NCBI GenBank assembly: GCA_963698995.1
Contig: CAVOTD010000053.1
Location: forward strand, 1-64,000
Origin: AP-15 sp963698995
Lineage (GTDB): Bacteria; Pseudomonadota; Alphaproteobacteria; ATCC43930; CGMCC-115725
Length of the DNA stretch: 64,000 nt
Direction of reading: 5' to 3'
Positions 1-8,609 of the stretch are shown here, piece after piece. The stretch's first letter is position 1; each line of letters begins with the position of its first letter. Made by a program: the position numbers and the translations under genes. The notes below the pieces were generated by a model. The model was not told the DNA's origin. It saw only the letters and a list, made by a program, of their open reading frames with translations, and did not search any database.

Positions 1-8
1 ATTCAGCA

Positions 9-951
9 ATGCGCCGCGCCGACCTTGCCGATCTGACCGCGTTCGTTGCCGTCGCCGACAATCTCAGCTTCCGAGCGGCGGCGTCGCGCATCGGCGTCAC
101 GCCCTCGGCGCTCAGCCACACGATGCGGAATTTCGAGGAGCGTCTCGGGTTCCGCTTGCTTAACCGCACGACGCGGAGCGTGGCGCTCACCGATGCGGGC
201 CTGCGCTTGCTCGACCGGCTTCGGCCGGCAGTCGAGCAGATCTCTCGGGGGCTGGAGGACCTCAAAGGCGAGCAGGGGCATCCCTTCGGGCAGCTGCGCC
301 TATATATGACCCATCTCGCCGGCGCGGCCGTCATCGCCCCCGTCTGGGCGCGCTTTTTATCGACCTTTCCCGACGTCCAGCTCGAAGTTCATGTCGACAC
401 GGCGCCGGGCGACATCGTCGCCAAGGGGTTCGATGCCGGGATCGGTCCAAAAGACTGGGCGGCCGCGGACATGATCGCCGTTCGGGTGATGGGGCCGATG
501 AGAGTGGCCGTGGTCGGCGCGCCGGTGTACTTCGCACGGCGGCTCCCGCCGCGCACGCCCGATGATCTCGCCCGCCACAACTGCGTTCAATATCGCCGGG
601 CGACGGACGGCGCCATGTTCGAGTGGCCATTCGAGCGAAACGGCAAGCCAGGGGGGATCTCGGTGGATGGCCGGATCATCGTTAACGATACCGATCTGGC
701 GGTTCGCGCGGCCGTCGACGGGTTGGGGATCGCGTACACGATCGAATTCTGTTGCCGACCCGTTTCTGCGCTCGGGGCAGCTGGTTCGCGTGCTGGAGGA
801 TTGGTCGCCCTCCGTCGATGGGCTCTTCCTCTACTATCCCGGCCACCGGCAAGTGCCGGTCGCGCTGCGCGCCCTGATCGACATGCTCCGCAGCGCCCGC
901 GGGTCAGCACCGGCCGAAGGCTTGCTCGAGAACCCCTTCGCGGCCGAGTGA
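9..951 (+). CDS. LysR-family transcriptional regulator, 1-bp frameshift
   Basis: DNA-binding regulator of the LysR family. The N-terminal winged helix-turn-helix covers about residues 1-60 and a substrate-binding domain follows. The first frame is typical up to about residue 247, then turns to nonsense. The expected C-terminus (VADPFLRSGQLVRVL and onward) continues one frame over, so one extra base lies near position 750. Read across it the protein is about 313 aa, normal for the family. Its target is unknown; a divergent partner would lie left of the window. The shift could be a real mutation, but the pattern across the window points to sequence error. Confidence 0.8.
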
Positions 952-1007
952 CCCCGCAGAGGGCGCCGTAGCCGCACTTCCCCGGAGGCGAGCGCCTCCC
1001 GATGCGG

Positions 1008-1027
1008 GAGACATTCATGAATGTCTC
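1008..1027. promoter_or_regulatory. 20-bp perfect palindrome between LysR and DUF3050 genes
   Basis: GAGACATTCATGAATGTCTC reads the same on both strands. A second small hairpin (GGAGGC/GCCTCC) lies just before it at about 984-999. It could be an operator for the downstream gene or part of the LysR terminator. There is no T-run, so a classical intrinsic terminator is unlikely. Confidence 0.4.
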
Positions 1028-1162
1028 TCATCTCCAAATCAAATTCAGAGCGATTGAGAAGCGCCCGTTCCGCCCGCATTTCCCAGTGCGAACTTGCGGA
1101 CCGGGCACCGAAGCGGTCGGTGGGCAGCCCGGAGATTACCCCTGAACCCGGAGCATTCAAAT

Positions 1163-1972
1163 ATGACGGAATACGATAATGATCACTTGGGCAGCCTTCG
1201 TGCGGCGCTGCTGGACCATCCAATTTACACGCAAATCGCTTCCGTCGCCGATCTCAGGCGCTTCATGGAAGATCACGTCTTTGCGGTCTGGGATTTCATG
1301 TCGCTGCTAAAGCGGCTCCAGCAGGACATGACATGCATAAAGGTGCCGTGGTTCCCGGCGGACAATGCAAAGGCGGCACGTCTGATCAATGACATTGTGA
1401 TCGGCGAGGAGACCGATGTCGGTCCCGACGGCTGCTATGTCAGCCACCTCGCCCTCTATCTGCGCGCGATGCGGGACGTCGGCGCCGGCACCCGCCAGTT
1501 CGAGAAGTTCCGTTCGCTTGTGCTGGTCGGCGTTCCGGTCGACGCAGCGCTGGCGCAGATCGGTGCACCGTGCCACGTGCAAGCCTTTGTCGCGCATACG
1601 ATGGCGCTAGCCAATTCGGGCTCGACGGAGGAGGTTTTGGCGGCCTTCTTCTACGGCCGCGAGGACGTCATCCCGGAGATGTTCCGCAGGCTTCTCGACA
1701 CGCTCTATGGCGCGCAGCACAACAACGATCGCCTGCGTCATTTCATCTACTACATCGATCGGCACATCGAACCCGATGGCGACAGCCACGGCCCCAAGGG
1801 GCGTGAGTTGCTCCAAGATATGACCGTGAACTCGCCGCACAAGGACGCGCGGGCTTGGCGCGCGGCGTGTCGCAGCGTCGAAGCCCGGATCGCGCTTTGG
1901 AACGGCACTTTGAGCACGCTCCGCCGCCAACGCGGCGTGAGGCACTCAGCCGAAAGCTACGTTGCCGGATGA
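1163..1972 (+). CDS. DUF3050 family protein
   Basis: A 269-aa soluble protein that looks like DUF3050, a family related in fold to heme-oxygenase-like proteins; the biochemical role is not known. The family hallmark is the conserved N-terminal block around HPIYTQIASVADLRRFMEDH and FAVWDFMSLLKRLQ. No signal peptide or membrane segment is visible. The ATG at 1163 is chosen because the domain starts right after it and a GGAG lies 9 bases upstream; an upstream in-frame extension has no homology-like character. It stands alone, with about 210 bp before and 360 bp after. Confidence 0.75.
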   Translation: MTEYDNDHLGSLRAALLDHPIYTQIASVADLRRFMEDHVFAVWDFMSLLKRLQQDMTCIKVPWFPADNAKAARLINDIVIGEETDVGPDGCYVSHLALYLRAMRDVGAGTRQFEKFRSLVLVGVPVDAALAQIGAPCHVQAFVAHTMALANSGSTEEVLAAFFYGREDVIPEMFRRLLDTLYGAQHNNDRLRHFIYYIDRHIEPDGDSHGPKGRELLQDMTVNSPHKDARAWRAACRSVEARIALWNGTLSTLRRQRGVRHSAESYVAG

Positions 1973-2228
1973 CCGCTGTGCGGGAGCTGCGTCTTGCCGC
2001 AGAAGGCGTTGTGTCGACTGGAATCGGCTGCCAGCGCAACGGCAATCCCTTCCGCGCATCGGAAATAGCGGAATCCAACGCGCTTTCCCCGGTGCAGCAG
2101 AAGCGTCCGGCAGAGGTGACCGGCTTAATGCTGGGTTTTTGCGGCAAACCAGCTCATAGACCGATCGTCTCCCCCTCTAAAATACTGCGCTAACGGAGCA
2201 GCTTGCTGGGCGCATGACCAAGAGCCAA
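1973..2228. other. Intergenic stretch, no gene seen
   Basis: Short frames here lack any recognisable domain or ribosome binding site. Together with the shared upstream block that follows, it forms the 359-bp gap before the FAD oxidase gene. Confidence 0.5.
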
Positions 2229-2331
2229 ACAGCAGGAATCTTCACGATCAGTCGCTCCTTTCTCCCTAAATCGCGGTGCACGGCGGGCTGAATAATGGAG
2301 TTCGCGCCGCTCGACCAGGAGTAGCAGGGAA
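2229..2331 (+). promoter_or_regulatory. Upstream region of FAD oxidase, similar to region at 4241-4330
   Basis: About 100 bp before the FAD oxidase resembles the 90 bp before the VOC gene. Shared blocks in order are ACAGC..GGA.TCTTC.CGAT, GCTCCTT, TCGC.GTGCA.GGCG, GAGTT.GCGCCG and CCAGGAG. Such conservation upstream of two unrelated genes suggests a common regulator-binding region, perhaps for an AraC-type protein, of which a remnant lies at 4090-4230. The alignment was made by eye. Confidence 0.4.
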
Positions 2332-3702
2332 ATGACCGATCTGATCGAAAGAACGCTTCGCCGGCTCGACGGGCAACTTCCCGGCCAAGTTTCGAGACCG
2401 TGGGATGACCGCTATGCCATCGCCACGGCAATCTGGGCAAGGCCGGTCGGCCGCTTGCCGCGCGCTGTCGTCCACTGCCGGATAGCTGAAGACGTCCAGT
2501 CGGCAATTCGCGCCGCACGCAACTGTGATCTTTCGCTGTCGGTGCGGGGCGGCGGCCACGACTGGGCCGGTCGCGCCCTGTGCGACGGGATCGTTATCGA
2601 CCTGAGCAGTATGAACGGCGTGGTCGTCGGCCCCGACAAACGCACTGCACGAATTTCGGGAGGCGCCCGCGCCTCCGACGTTGTCGCAGCAACAGATCCG
2701 CTCGGTGTCGCGGCCGTGGCGGGCGCGGTTGGCTCCGTCGGCATGGCGGGATTCACTTTGGGCGGCGGTTATGGAGCCTTGATTGGCCGCTTCGGACTGG
2801 CCCTCGATAATCTGCTCGCCGCAGAGGTCGTCCTCGCCGATGGGCGCATCGTTGTCGCCGATCACGACAATGATGAAGAGCTGTTTTGGGCGTTGCGCGG
2901 CGGCGGCGGAAACTTTGGCGTCGTGACCGCCATGCGCCACCGCCTGCACAATCTGTCGAGCGTCCGCTCGGGCATGCTCATCTACCCGTTCTCCGAGGCC
3001 AAAGCCGTCCTTGAACGCTGCGTCGACATTGCGGCTTCCGCCTCTGAAAACCTGACGGTCCAGGTCGGGTGCGTCGCCGGCGCCGACGGCACACCTGTGG
3101 TCATGATCGTGCCGAATTGGTGCGGTCTGCCGGCGGACGGCGAAGCGCGGGTCGCGCCGTTTCTAAAGCTTGGAACGCTGCTCGCGGGCGCTATAGAAGA
3201 GACATCCTATGGGGCGTCGTTGACCTTATTCGACCCGTATATCGTCGACGGGCAACGGGTGTTCATGGAGACCTGCTGGCTTCCTGCGCTCGACAGCGGC
3301 GGCATCGATGTTTTCATTGAGGCGATGACGACTGCCGTCTCGCCCGGCTGCGCCATTTTCACCCACGAGTTCAAGGGCGCCGCCTCGCGCGTGCCGGCAG
3401 AGGCGACGGCCTTCGGCCTTCGCCGCGACCATGTGCTCGTCGAGATCCTCGCCACGTTCGCCGATCGATCGGACAAGGTCGAGGAACAACGACATCACCG
3501 GTGGACGCGAGCCACTCTGCAGGCCTTTGCTGCGATGGCGCTGCCTGGGGGATATCCGAACCTCCTCGCTGGAGGCGACGCGGACCGTGTGGCGAAGAGC
3601 TACGGTTGCAACGCCGAGCGCCTCATCAAGGCCAAGCGGCGTTACGATCCCGATAACGTCTTCTGCTCCGCCATTCCGCTGCCAGTCGGTCAAAGACAAT
3701 GA
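2332..3702 (+). CDS. FAD-binding oxidoreductase, BBE / 6-hydroxynicotine oxidase type
   Basis: A 456-aa flavoprotein oxidase of the FAD_binding_4 plus BBE (berberine bridge enzyme-like) class, which oxidises small alcohols, amines or sugars with oxygen. The FAD domain is in the first 200 residues. His76 in RGGGHDWAG is at the position that usually carries covalent FAD, and GGGYGALIGRFG binds the cofactor. The second covalent site, normally Cys in a GxCPTVG-like motif, reads GAVGSVG here, so single rather than double attachment is inferred. The C-terminal BBE motif is RRYDPDNVFC. No signal peptide is seen, so it is probably cytoplasmic. Substrate unknown. Confidence 0.85.
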   Translation: MTDLIERTLRRLDGQLPGQVSRPWDDRYAIATAIWARPVGRLPRAVVHCRIAEDVQSAIRAARNCDLSLSVRGGGHDWAGRALCDGIVIDLSSMNGVVVGPDKRTARISGGARASDVVAATDPLGVAAVAGAVGSVGMAGFTLGGGYGALIGRFGLALDNLLAAEVVLADGRIVVADHDNDEELFWALRGGGGNFGVVTAMRHRLHNLSSVRSGMLIYPFSEAKAVLERCVDIAASASENLTVQVGCVAGADGTPVVMIVPNWCGLPADGEARVAPFLKLGTLLAGAIEETSYGASLTLFDPYIVDGQRVFMETCWLPALDSGGIDVFIEAMTTAVSPGCAIFTHEFKGAASRVPAEATAFGLRRDHVLVEILATFADRSDKVEEQRHHRWTRATLQAFAAMALPGGYPNLLAGGDADRVAKSYGCNAERLIKAKRRYDPDNVFCSAIPLPVGQRQ

Positions 3703-3782
3703 CCGGCATAAGCGTGTGCCTCGGTTTACCCGACGATGCCCGCCGAATTCTGCGATGCCGACCGGTTTCGGCTGACTGTCAG

Positions 3783-3971
3783 AGCTACAATGACATCACC
3801 TGCGGCCTCTCTCTGCCGAGCACCGTGGCGCCGATGGCGCCCAGCAAGGATGGCTTGCCTATCGGTGTACAGATCGCGGCTCGTCGCCATGACGACCGTA
3901 CGACGACCATCGCGGTGGCGGGCCTGATAGAGGCCCTAAATGGCGGCTTCGTCGCGCCGGGCTGGGAGTGA
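3783..3971 (+). pseudogene. Amidase (GatA-like) C-terminal fragment
   Basis: About 62 residues match the end of amidase-signature enzymes: LPSTVAPMAPSKDGLPIGVQ, then a DRTTTIAVAGLIEAL helix and the closing GGFVAPGWE. The catalytic Ser-Ser-Lys part is absent. The frame runs upstream without homology into the end of the FAD oxidase gene, so this is a remnant left by deletion. Confidence 0.6.
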
Positions 3972-4089
3972 GGGGCTCCGAATGCGAGGCCAAAGAGCGG
4001 CCTGCTGTCTCCGGGAAAGCCCGGCAGCTCGGCGGAATCGATACGGGAAAGCCTCCTGCGCCAAATTGAGTTCATTAATTCCCATCATT

Positions 4090-4230
4090 ATGCGTGCGAT
4101 CGAGCTTGTCCGCGACGGGCGATCCGGCTTGGCTGAAATCGCCGCTCGGACAGGCTTCGCCGACCAGAGTCACTTGTCGCGTTGGGTCCGGCGGGTCAAC
4201 GGCGTCTCCCTCACCCAGCTGGTCGCTTGA
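4090..4230 (+). pseudogene. AraC-family regulator C-terminal fragment
   Basis: About 46 residues match the second helix-turn-helix of AraC/XylS regulators: MRAIELVRDGRSGLAEIAAR, GFADQSHLSRWVRRVNGVS. The ligand-binding domain and first helix-turn-helix are missing. It lies directly before the VOC gene and its candidate regulatory region, so it may be the remains of their former regulator. Confidence 0.6.
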
Positions 4231-4240
4231 CCGCGGCCGG

Positions 4241-4330
4241 ACAGCTTGGATTCTTCCCGATGCTCCTTAAAGTCGCCGTGCAGGGCGCCGAATTATCGAG
4301 TTTGCGCCGTTAAAACTCCAGGAGGTCTGA
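4241..4330 (+). promoter_or_regulatory. Upstream region of VOC gene, similar to region at 2229-2331
   Basis: Shares the ordered blocks described at 2229-2331 and ends in a strong ribosome binding site, CCAGGAGG, 5 bases before the ATG of the VOC gene. Confidence 0.4.
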
Positions 4331-4936
4331 ATGAACGACGTAACAGTGAGGGTCCGACAGTTGTCGCAAGCCGCGATCAGCCCGGCTAAATTCGCCCATT
4401 TCGTGCTGCGCACCGGCCAGCTCGACAAATTGGCCGAGTGGTACCAGACGGTGCTCGCGGCCCGGATCGTCTTTCGCGACCAGCGTCTGTGCTTTTTGAG
4501 CTACGACGACGAGCATCATCGCCTGGCGCTGATCCACATTCCGGGTTTGCCGCCGCGCGACCCCGAGGGCGCCGGTACCGACCATGTCGCCTATTCCTAC
4601 TGCGATCTCGGCGAGTTGTTGGCGACCTACCGGCGACTGAAGGCGCACGGCATCCTGCCGCATTGGCCGATCAACCACGGCGTGACGACTTCGATGTATT
4701 ACCGCGACCCGGACAACAATCGGGTCGAGCTGCAGATCGACAACTTCCCGACCGCCGAGGAATTGCAGGGTTATTTCCACAGCGCCGCGTTCGCCGCCAA
4801 TCCGGTCGGCGTCACCTATGACCCGGAGCAGCTGGTGCGCGATTACGAGGCCGGCGTGCCGATCGCCGAGCTCTTACGCATCCCGCCGCTGCCCGAGGGC
4901 AAGACCCCGTGGGACATGCTGAGCAGCCGACACTGA
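4331..4936 (+). CDS. VOC-family (glyoxalase / extradiol dioxygenase-like) protein
   Basis: A 201-aa single-module vicinal oxygen chelate protein, the fold of type I extradiol ring-cleavage dioxygenases and glyoxalase I. The metal ligands expected for the family are visible: His23 in KFAHFVLRT, His85 in GTDHVAYSY and Glu133 in NRVELQIDN. The motif YYRDPDNNRVELQ is typical of catechol 2,3-dioxygenase-like members. A tail of about 60 residues follows the domain. An aromatic ring-cleavage role is plausible but not proven. The start is fixed by AGGAGG close upstream. Confidence 0.8.
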   Translation: MNDVTVRVRQLSQAAISPAKFAHFVLRTGQLDKLAEWYQTVLAARIVFRDQRLCFLSYDDEHHRLALIHIPGLPPRDPEGAGTDHVAYSYCDLGELLATYRRLKAHGILPHWPINHGVTTSMYYRDPDNNRVELQIDNFPTAEELQGYFHSAAFAANPVGVTYDPEQLVRDYEAGVPIAELLRIPPLPEGKTPWDMLSSRH

Positions 4937-5030
4937 ACATCCTCTTGGTCCGCGCCCGAAGACGCTGTTGTTGCGACCCGACCCGGCTGGCTCGCGCTCG
5001 CCCGTAACCAACCGGAAGATTCCGTCGCAA

Positions 5031-5114
5031 CCCTCACCCACCCAGCCTTGCGGGCTGGGTCCCCCCGCTCCCGCGATGCGGGAGAGGGGCCGAGCGCAGC
5101 GAGGCGGGTGAGGG
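5031..5114. repeat. Dispersed palindromic repeat (family A)
   Basis: Bounded by CCCTCACC and GGTGAGGG and holding the hairpins CCCAGCC/GGCTGGG and CTCCCGC/GCGGGAG. Relatives lie at 31310-31422 and 55216-55288, and a lone core at 45438-45458. It resembles an extragenic palindromic element. Confidence 0.6.
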
Positions 5115-5228
5115 CTCCTCGGTACTAAAGCGGGAAGGCGGCGTCTGCCGATTGCGGTTGAATTGGATGACGTTCGGCTACCGCCGACAGACCACCGGCG
5201 CGCAGCCACTGATCTACAGGAGAACGCG

Positions 5229-5699
5229 ATGTCCGAGAGCCGCCCGCCAGTTCCACCCTTCACCCCTGAAACTGCGACCCAGAAGGTCCGCATGGCGGAG
5301 GATGCGTGGAACTCGCGCGATCCGCAGCGCGTCGCACTCGCCTATACGAGTGACAGCCGCTGGCGGAACCGCGTGGAATTCCTGCAGGGCCGCGCCGCGA
5401 TCGAAGAATTCCTGACGCGCAAGTGGCAGCGCGAACTCGACTACCGCCTGATCAAGGAAATTTGGGCCTTCCGCGGGAACCGTATCGCTGTCCGGTTCGC
5501 CTATGAGTGGCACGACGACAGCGGCAACTGGTTTCGCAGCTATGGCAACGAGAACTGGGAATTCGACGAGGACGGTCTGATGCGACTGCGGATTGCCAGC
5601 ATCAACGATCTTCCGATCAAGGAGAGCGAGCGCAAATACCATTGGCCGCTCGGCCGCCGTCCCGACGATCACGCGTCTTTGAGCGATCTCGGATTCTGA
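5229..5699 (+). CDS. DUF1348 (NTF2-like) family protein
   Basis: A 156-aa protein of the nuclear transport factor 2-like superfamily, subgroup DUF1348. Recognisable blocks are AEDAWNSRDPQRVALAYT near the start, then WRNRVEFLQGRAAIEEFL, the FAYEWHDDSGNWFRSYGNEN strand region and RKYHWPLGRRPDDH near the end. No enzymatic role is established for the family. The ATG at 5229 is chosen for AGGAGA about 5 bases upstream and because the domain begins there. Monocistronic. Confidence 0.85.
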   Translation: MSESRPPVPPFTPETATQKVRMAEDAWNSRDPQRVALAYTSDSRWRNRVEFLQGRAAIEEFLTRKWQRELDYRLIKEIWAFRGNRIAVRFAYEWHDDSGNWFRSYGNENWEFDEDGLMRLRIASINDLPIKESERKYHWPLGRRPDDHASLSDLGF

Positions 5700-6172
5700 G
5701 GAAGCGATCGGGCGACAGGCGATCCAATATTCAGACTTTGTGAGGATAGCGAGGGCTGTTGACGATGAGCTGCGAGGAGGCGGCTTTCGCGCTTCAAGAC
5801 GCGCTGCTGGGCCTGTCGTGTAAGTCAATCATGGCAGACGGAGTTCCTCGAGAAACGCGCTCGGGATTGATCGCGCACAGCAGCAGGAGGTGGATGGGTG
5901 GCTTGGAGACGCTGGGGATATTACCCGAGATCTGGCCGCGTGGTTGCGCGAGACCGCGGGCAGGTGTCGCCTGCTCCTTCCGCGCAAAGAATTGCTTAGC
6001 CTCGCCCGGCGATATGAGAGCCGATCACCTGGAACGGAAAGCGCGGCGGCAGCCCCTTCGTTAGCCCGAAAAAACCTAAATCCGTTAGCCCTTTCGCTAG
6101 CCTGGGGCTAACGAAAGGGCTCGCGAGAAGATCGTCCGCGGTGTATCTTATTGGCATAACAGGGAAATCCGG
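5700..6172. other. Intergenic, with a 10-bp-stem hairpin at 6087-6121
   Basis: Small frames here carry no recognisable domain. The one clear structure is the inverted repeat AGCCCTTTCG ... CGAAAGGGCT with a 15-base loop, just beyond the 3' end of the minus-strand tRNA-Thr. It could be a transcription end signal or a remnant end of a mobile element. Confidence 0.4.
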
Positions 6173-6244
6173 TGCCGGGTGAGGGATTCGAACCCCCGAC
6201 CTTCGGTTTACAAAACCGCTGCACTGCCACTGTGCTAACCCGGC
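6173..6244 (-). tRNA. tRNA-Thr (TGT)
   Basis: Minus-strand cloverleaf: acceptor GCCGGGT pairs with ACCCGGC, the discriminator is A, the D arm is TTAGCACAGTGGCAGTGC, the anticodon loop TTTGTAA gives TGT, and the T arm holds GGTTCGAATCC. CCA is not encoded. The gene lies between a truncated integrase on its 5' side and a hairpin on its 3' side. Confidence 0.9.
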
Positions 6245-6302
6245 AAAATCAATACTTAGATGCTCCTGACCGCGCTTTGCTACCGGATTTGCTACCGAAC
6301 CC

Positions 6303-7040
6303 TCATTTCCGCTCGGCTGAGACCATCATAGCACCCCGAAATGCGGCGTCGAGGCGGCCGGCAGCATCCTCCTGCATCGTGGCCGTCACGTGGCTGTAGA
6401 GATCGAGCGTCGTAGTGACTGTCGAATGCCCGAGCCGCTCTTGCGCGATTTTAGGATGCACTCCGGCGAGCAAGAGCTGCGTCGCATGGCTGTGCCGAAG
6501 ATCATGAAACCGAACCCGAGGGAAGTCGGATCCCAGGCGAGGCAAGAACCGCGGAAATTCGTGAGTTAGGCTCTGCGGCTGTAGCGGCTCCCCATCGGCG
6601 CGGGCACAAAGGAGCGTGGCGTCGGTCTGGCGTACGCCGAGGGCGAGAAGTTTCTCAGCTTGTTCGCGCTTCAGCCGCCGTAGCTCATCAACAGCGAAGC
6701 TCGGTAGGGTCACGGCCCGCGCGCGATCGGTTTTCGGCGCTTTGAACCGTATTGCCGTCTTCGTTTGCTCCAGGCTCTCGACGATGCGAACCGTACCGCG
6801 ATCAAGATCGACATTGCGCCAACGCATCGCCAGAACTTCGCCGCGTCGCGCGCCGGTGGCGAGCGCCATCAAGACCGGCCAATAGATATGAGAATGCCGT
6901 ACTGCGTCTAAGAGCATCGCCGATTGCTCGGCCGTCAGTGTCGCCATCTCCCGGCGCTCCACCTTGGGCAGCCGGGGGACGGTAGCAGGGAAGGCAGAAC
7001 GCGCACCAGAGAGCCGCGCAGAGGGTTCTACGCCCAACAA
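6303..7040 (-). pseudogene. Tyrosine recombinase (phage-type integrase), 5'-truncated
   Basis: Catalytic domain of a site-specific tyrosine integrase. The active-site set is complete: Arg65 in ATGARRGEVL, His179 and Arg182 in FHDLRHSHAT, His205 in RLGHST and Tyr215 in LDLYSHV. The N-terminal SAM-like core-binding and arm-binding domains, about 150 residues, are missing; similarity starts around VERREMATLT and the residues before it look unrelated. Probably inactive for recombination. It lies on the 5' side of tRNA-Thr, not the usual 3' side, so a simple integration into that tRNA is not shown. Confidence 0.75.
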
Positions 7041-7054
7041 CGCGGCCGCATAGC

Positions 7055-7429
7055 ATGGCTCAAGAACCTACTGAAATCGAAATGGCGGCTGAGGTTCGGC
7101 GCATAGAGGCGCTGCGGGCCACGAGAGCCGCCGAGAAGGCCAAGGTTGACGCTGACGCGCGCCCGACGCCGGATTTGTCGAAGTTGTCGCCAATGGATTT
7201 CACCGCGGGCGGAGGGCCACCCAGATTGACCGCGGATCAAGTGGGCGAGTTCGTCGAGGCAATGCGCGCGACCTATGCGAGCTTCGACTATGATCAGGAG
7301 ATCGTGGCCCTCAAAGAAGAGCGGCTGGCGAACGCATTGAAGGCTGACGGCTACGCGCTGCCACCACTCCCGGCCAAGGACAGGCTACGGGCGCTCATGG
7401 CTCGCCAGATGCGTCGGCAGGGCAGCTGA
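7055..7429 (+). CDS. Hypothetical protein
   Basis: A 124-aa protein not recognised. The first 40 residues are charged and helical, with an Ala/Glu/Arg/Lys-rich segment; the middle is Pro/Gly-rich and the end is basic (LRALMARQMRRQG). No membrane segment or signal. It is divergent from the truncated integrase and a short hydrophobic peptide follows 3 bases later, so it probably belongs to the remains of the integrated element. Confidence 0.5.
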   Translation: MAQEPTEIEMAAEVRRIEALRATRAAEKAKVDADARPTPDLSKLSPMDFTAGGGPPRLTADQVGEFVEAMRATYASFDYDQEIVALKEERLANALKADGYALPPLPAKDRLRALMARQMRRQGS

Positions 7430-7432
7430 GGG

Positions 7433-7537
7433 ATGGGCGCCACAGCCGGGGATAAGCGCATCTATTGGGGCCGGATCGCCCCCACGGCTGTGGTGCACCT
7501 ACTCCTCCTAGCGTCCCTCCTTCCCTTGCCGCGGTGA
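7433..7537 (+). CDS. Possible 34-aa single-span membrane peptide
   Basis: A very short frame that starts 3 bases after the preceding gene's stop. The C-terminal half is a hydrophobic stretch, AVVHLLLLASLLPLP, after a polar N-terminus. The region around the upstream stop codon, GCTGAGGG, could act as a weak ribosome binding site, suggesting translational coupling. It could equally be chance, as no family is recognised. Confidence 0.25.
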   Translation: MGATAGDKRIYWGRIAPTAVVHLLLLASLLPLPR

Positions 7538-7899
7538 GCCCGGCAATCTGAACGGCTACCCCGACTGCAATAAGCGTGGTGCGCGTCCCCGTCATTCTCC
7601 GCGTAGCCTCGGCACCCAACGGCCGGGGTCAAGGGCGCCTCTCAGCTTCGCAAACCCCGCGATAAGCGCTGTGGGCGACGATCAGCCTCGTAACACTCAT
7701 GACGGCCCGGATTACGCGCGCTGCCCCCCCGACACCTGATCGAGACCGCCTCTCGCTCCTTCCGCCGACAACCCGCGACACCTCAACCGCCCCTTGAGGT
7801 CGGGCACCTCGGCCGCGGGGTTCAGGCCGCCCCTCAGCAGCGCCGGCGTCAGCAGCGCGCGACGTGATGGCAGGCATTAACATCGACTGTATTACCGGC
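7538..7899. other. Intergenic, no gene seen
   Basis: Rich in C and G runs, with only low-complexity frames on both strands. No RNA gene or repeat was seen. Confidence 0.4.
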
Positions 7900-8361
7900 T
7901 CATTCTTTGTACTGACCGTTCCCGATGTACGATTTTACATTAGCTGTTGCAGCCCCATCACTCCGACGTGGCATAGTAATTAAAGTGGACCATCGCCCAT
8001 CTCCCTCGCGCATTATTTTTCCGGCACTCTCCAGGCGCCTTAAAGCTTTTTCAGTTAGTTCTGGGACGTAGTCAATAGCGCCGGCAATCTGACTTGTTGT
8101 CATCGCGTGGCTGGAGAACGAGAGTTCAGTCAATATGAGTTTCGGTATATTGCGCCGCTTTGCTCGCCGCTCTTCAACGCCCCCCGGATCGGTAAGAGTG
8201 GGTTCTACTCCCAACAGTTCCATAGCTTGCCTGAAGCCTTCTAGCCGCGCTTGGATGAGCCGAGCCTCCCAGGCTTTTTCCTCACTGGCGGCGATTGCGG
8301 CCACTCGATCAGCCTCTAGCTTTTGTAGATAGGCGGCAGTTTTCTCTACCGAGAACTGCAT
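7900..8361 (-). CDS. Hypothetical protein with coiled coil and possible winged helix
   Basis: A 153-aa protein of unknown function. Residues about 5-60 are a charged helix likely to form a coiled coil (TAAYLQKLEADRVAAI and onward). Residues about 90-140 look like a winged helix: TSQIAGAIDYVPELTEKALR, then LESAGKIMREGDGRWS, as in small DNA-binding proteins. The start at 8361 is chosen for AAGGAG upstream. Its base composition is more AT-rich than its neighbours, which fits acquired DNA. Confidence 0.55.
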   Translation of the reverse strand: MQFSVEKTAAYLQKLEADRVAAIAASEEKAWEARLIQARLEGFRQAMELLGVEPTLTDPGGVEERRAKRRNIPKLILTELSFSSHAMTTSQIAGAIDYVPELTEKALRRLESAGKIMREGDGRWSTLITMPRRSDGAATANVKSYIGNGQYKE

Positions 8362-8609
8362 CTCCCTTCTCCTTAAGGGTCTGTGGTACCGCACCTGACG
8401 TTGCGCACGACATATTCTACAGCACACATTTTAAAAGAGGGTTACCGCCGCACGAATTGTCGCAACGCGGCTCAGGGCATGTCAGCATGCCGCATAGGAA
8501 TTGCCGCCGACGGCCAAGGTACTGCCCCGGTCTTCTCGGCATCGTCGTAGGGACTAGACAGCACGGCCCAGAAGGGCATTATTCCTTAGAACGAAAAAGG
8601 AACGCTAAG

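Noticed and set aside
5759..6064. 101-codon frame after the DUF1348 gene
   Set aside because: No domain, poor start context and Arg/Cys-rich text typical of random GC-rich frames.
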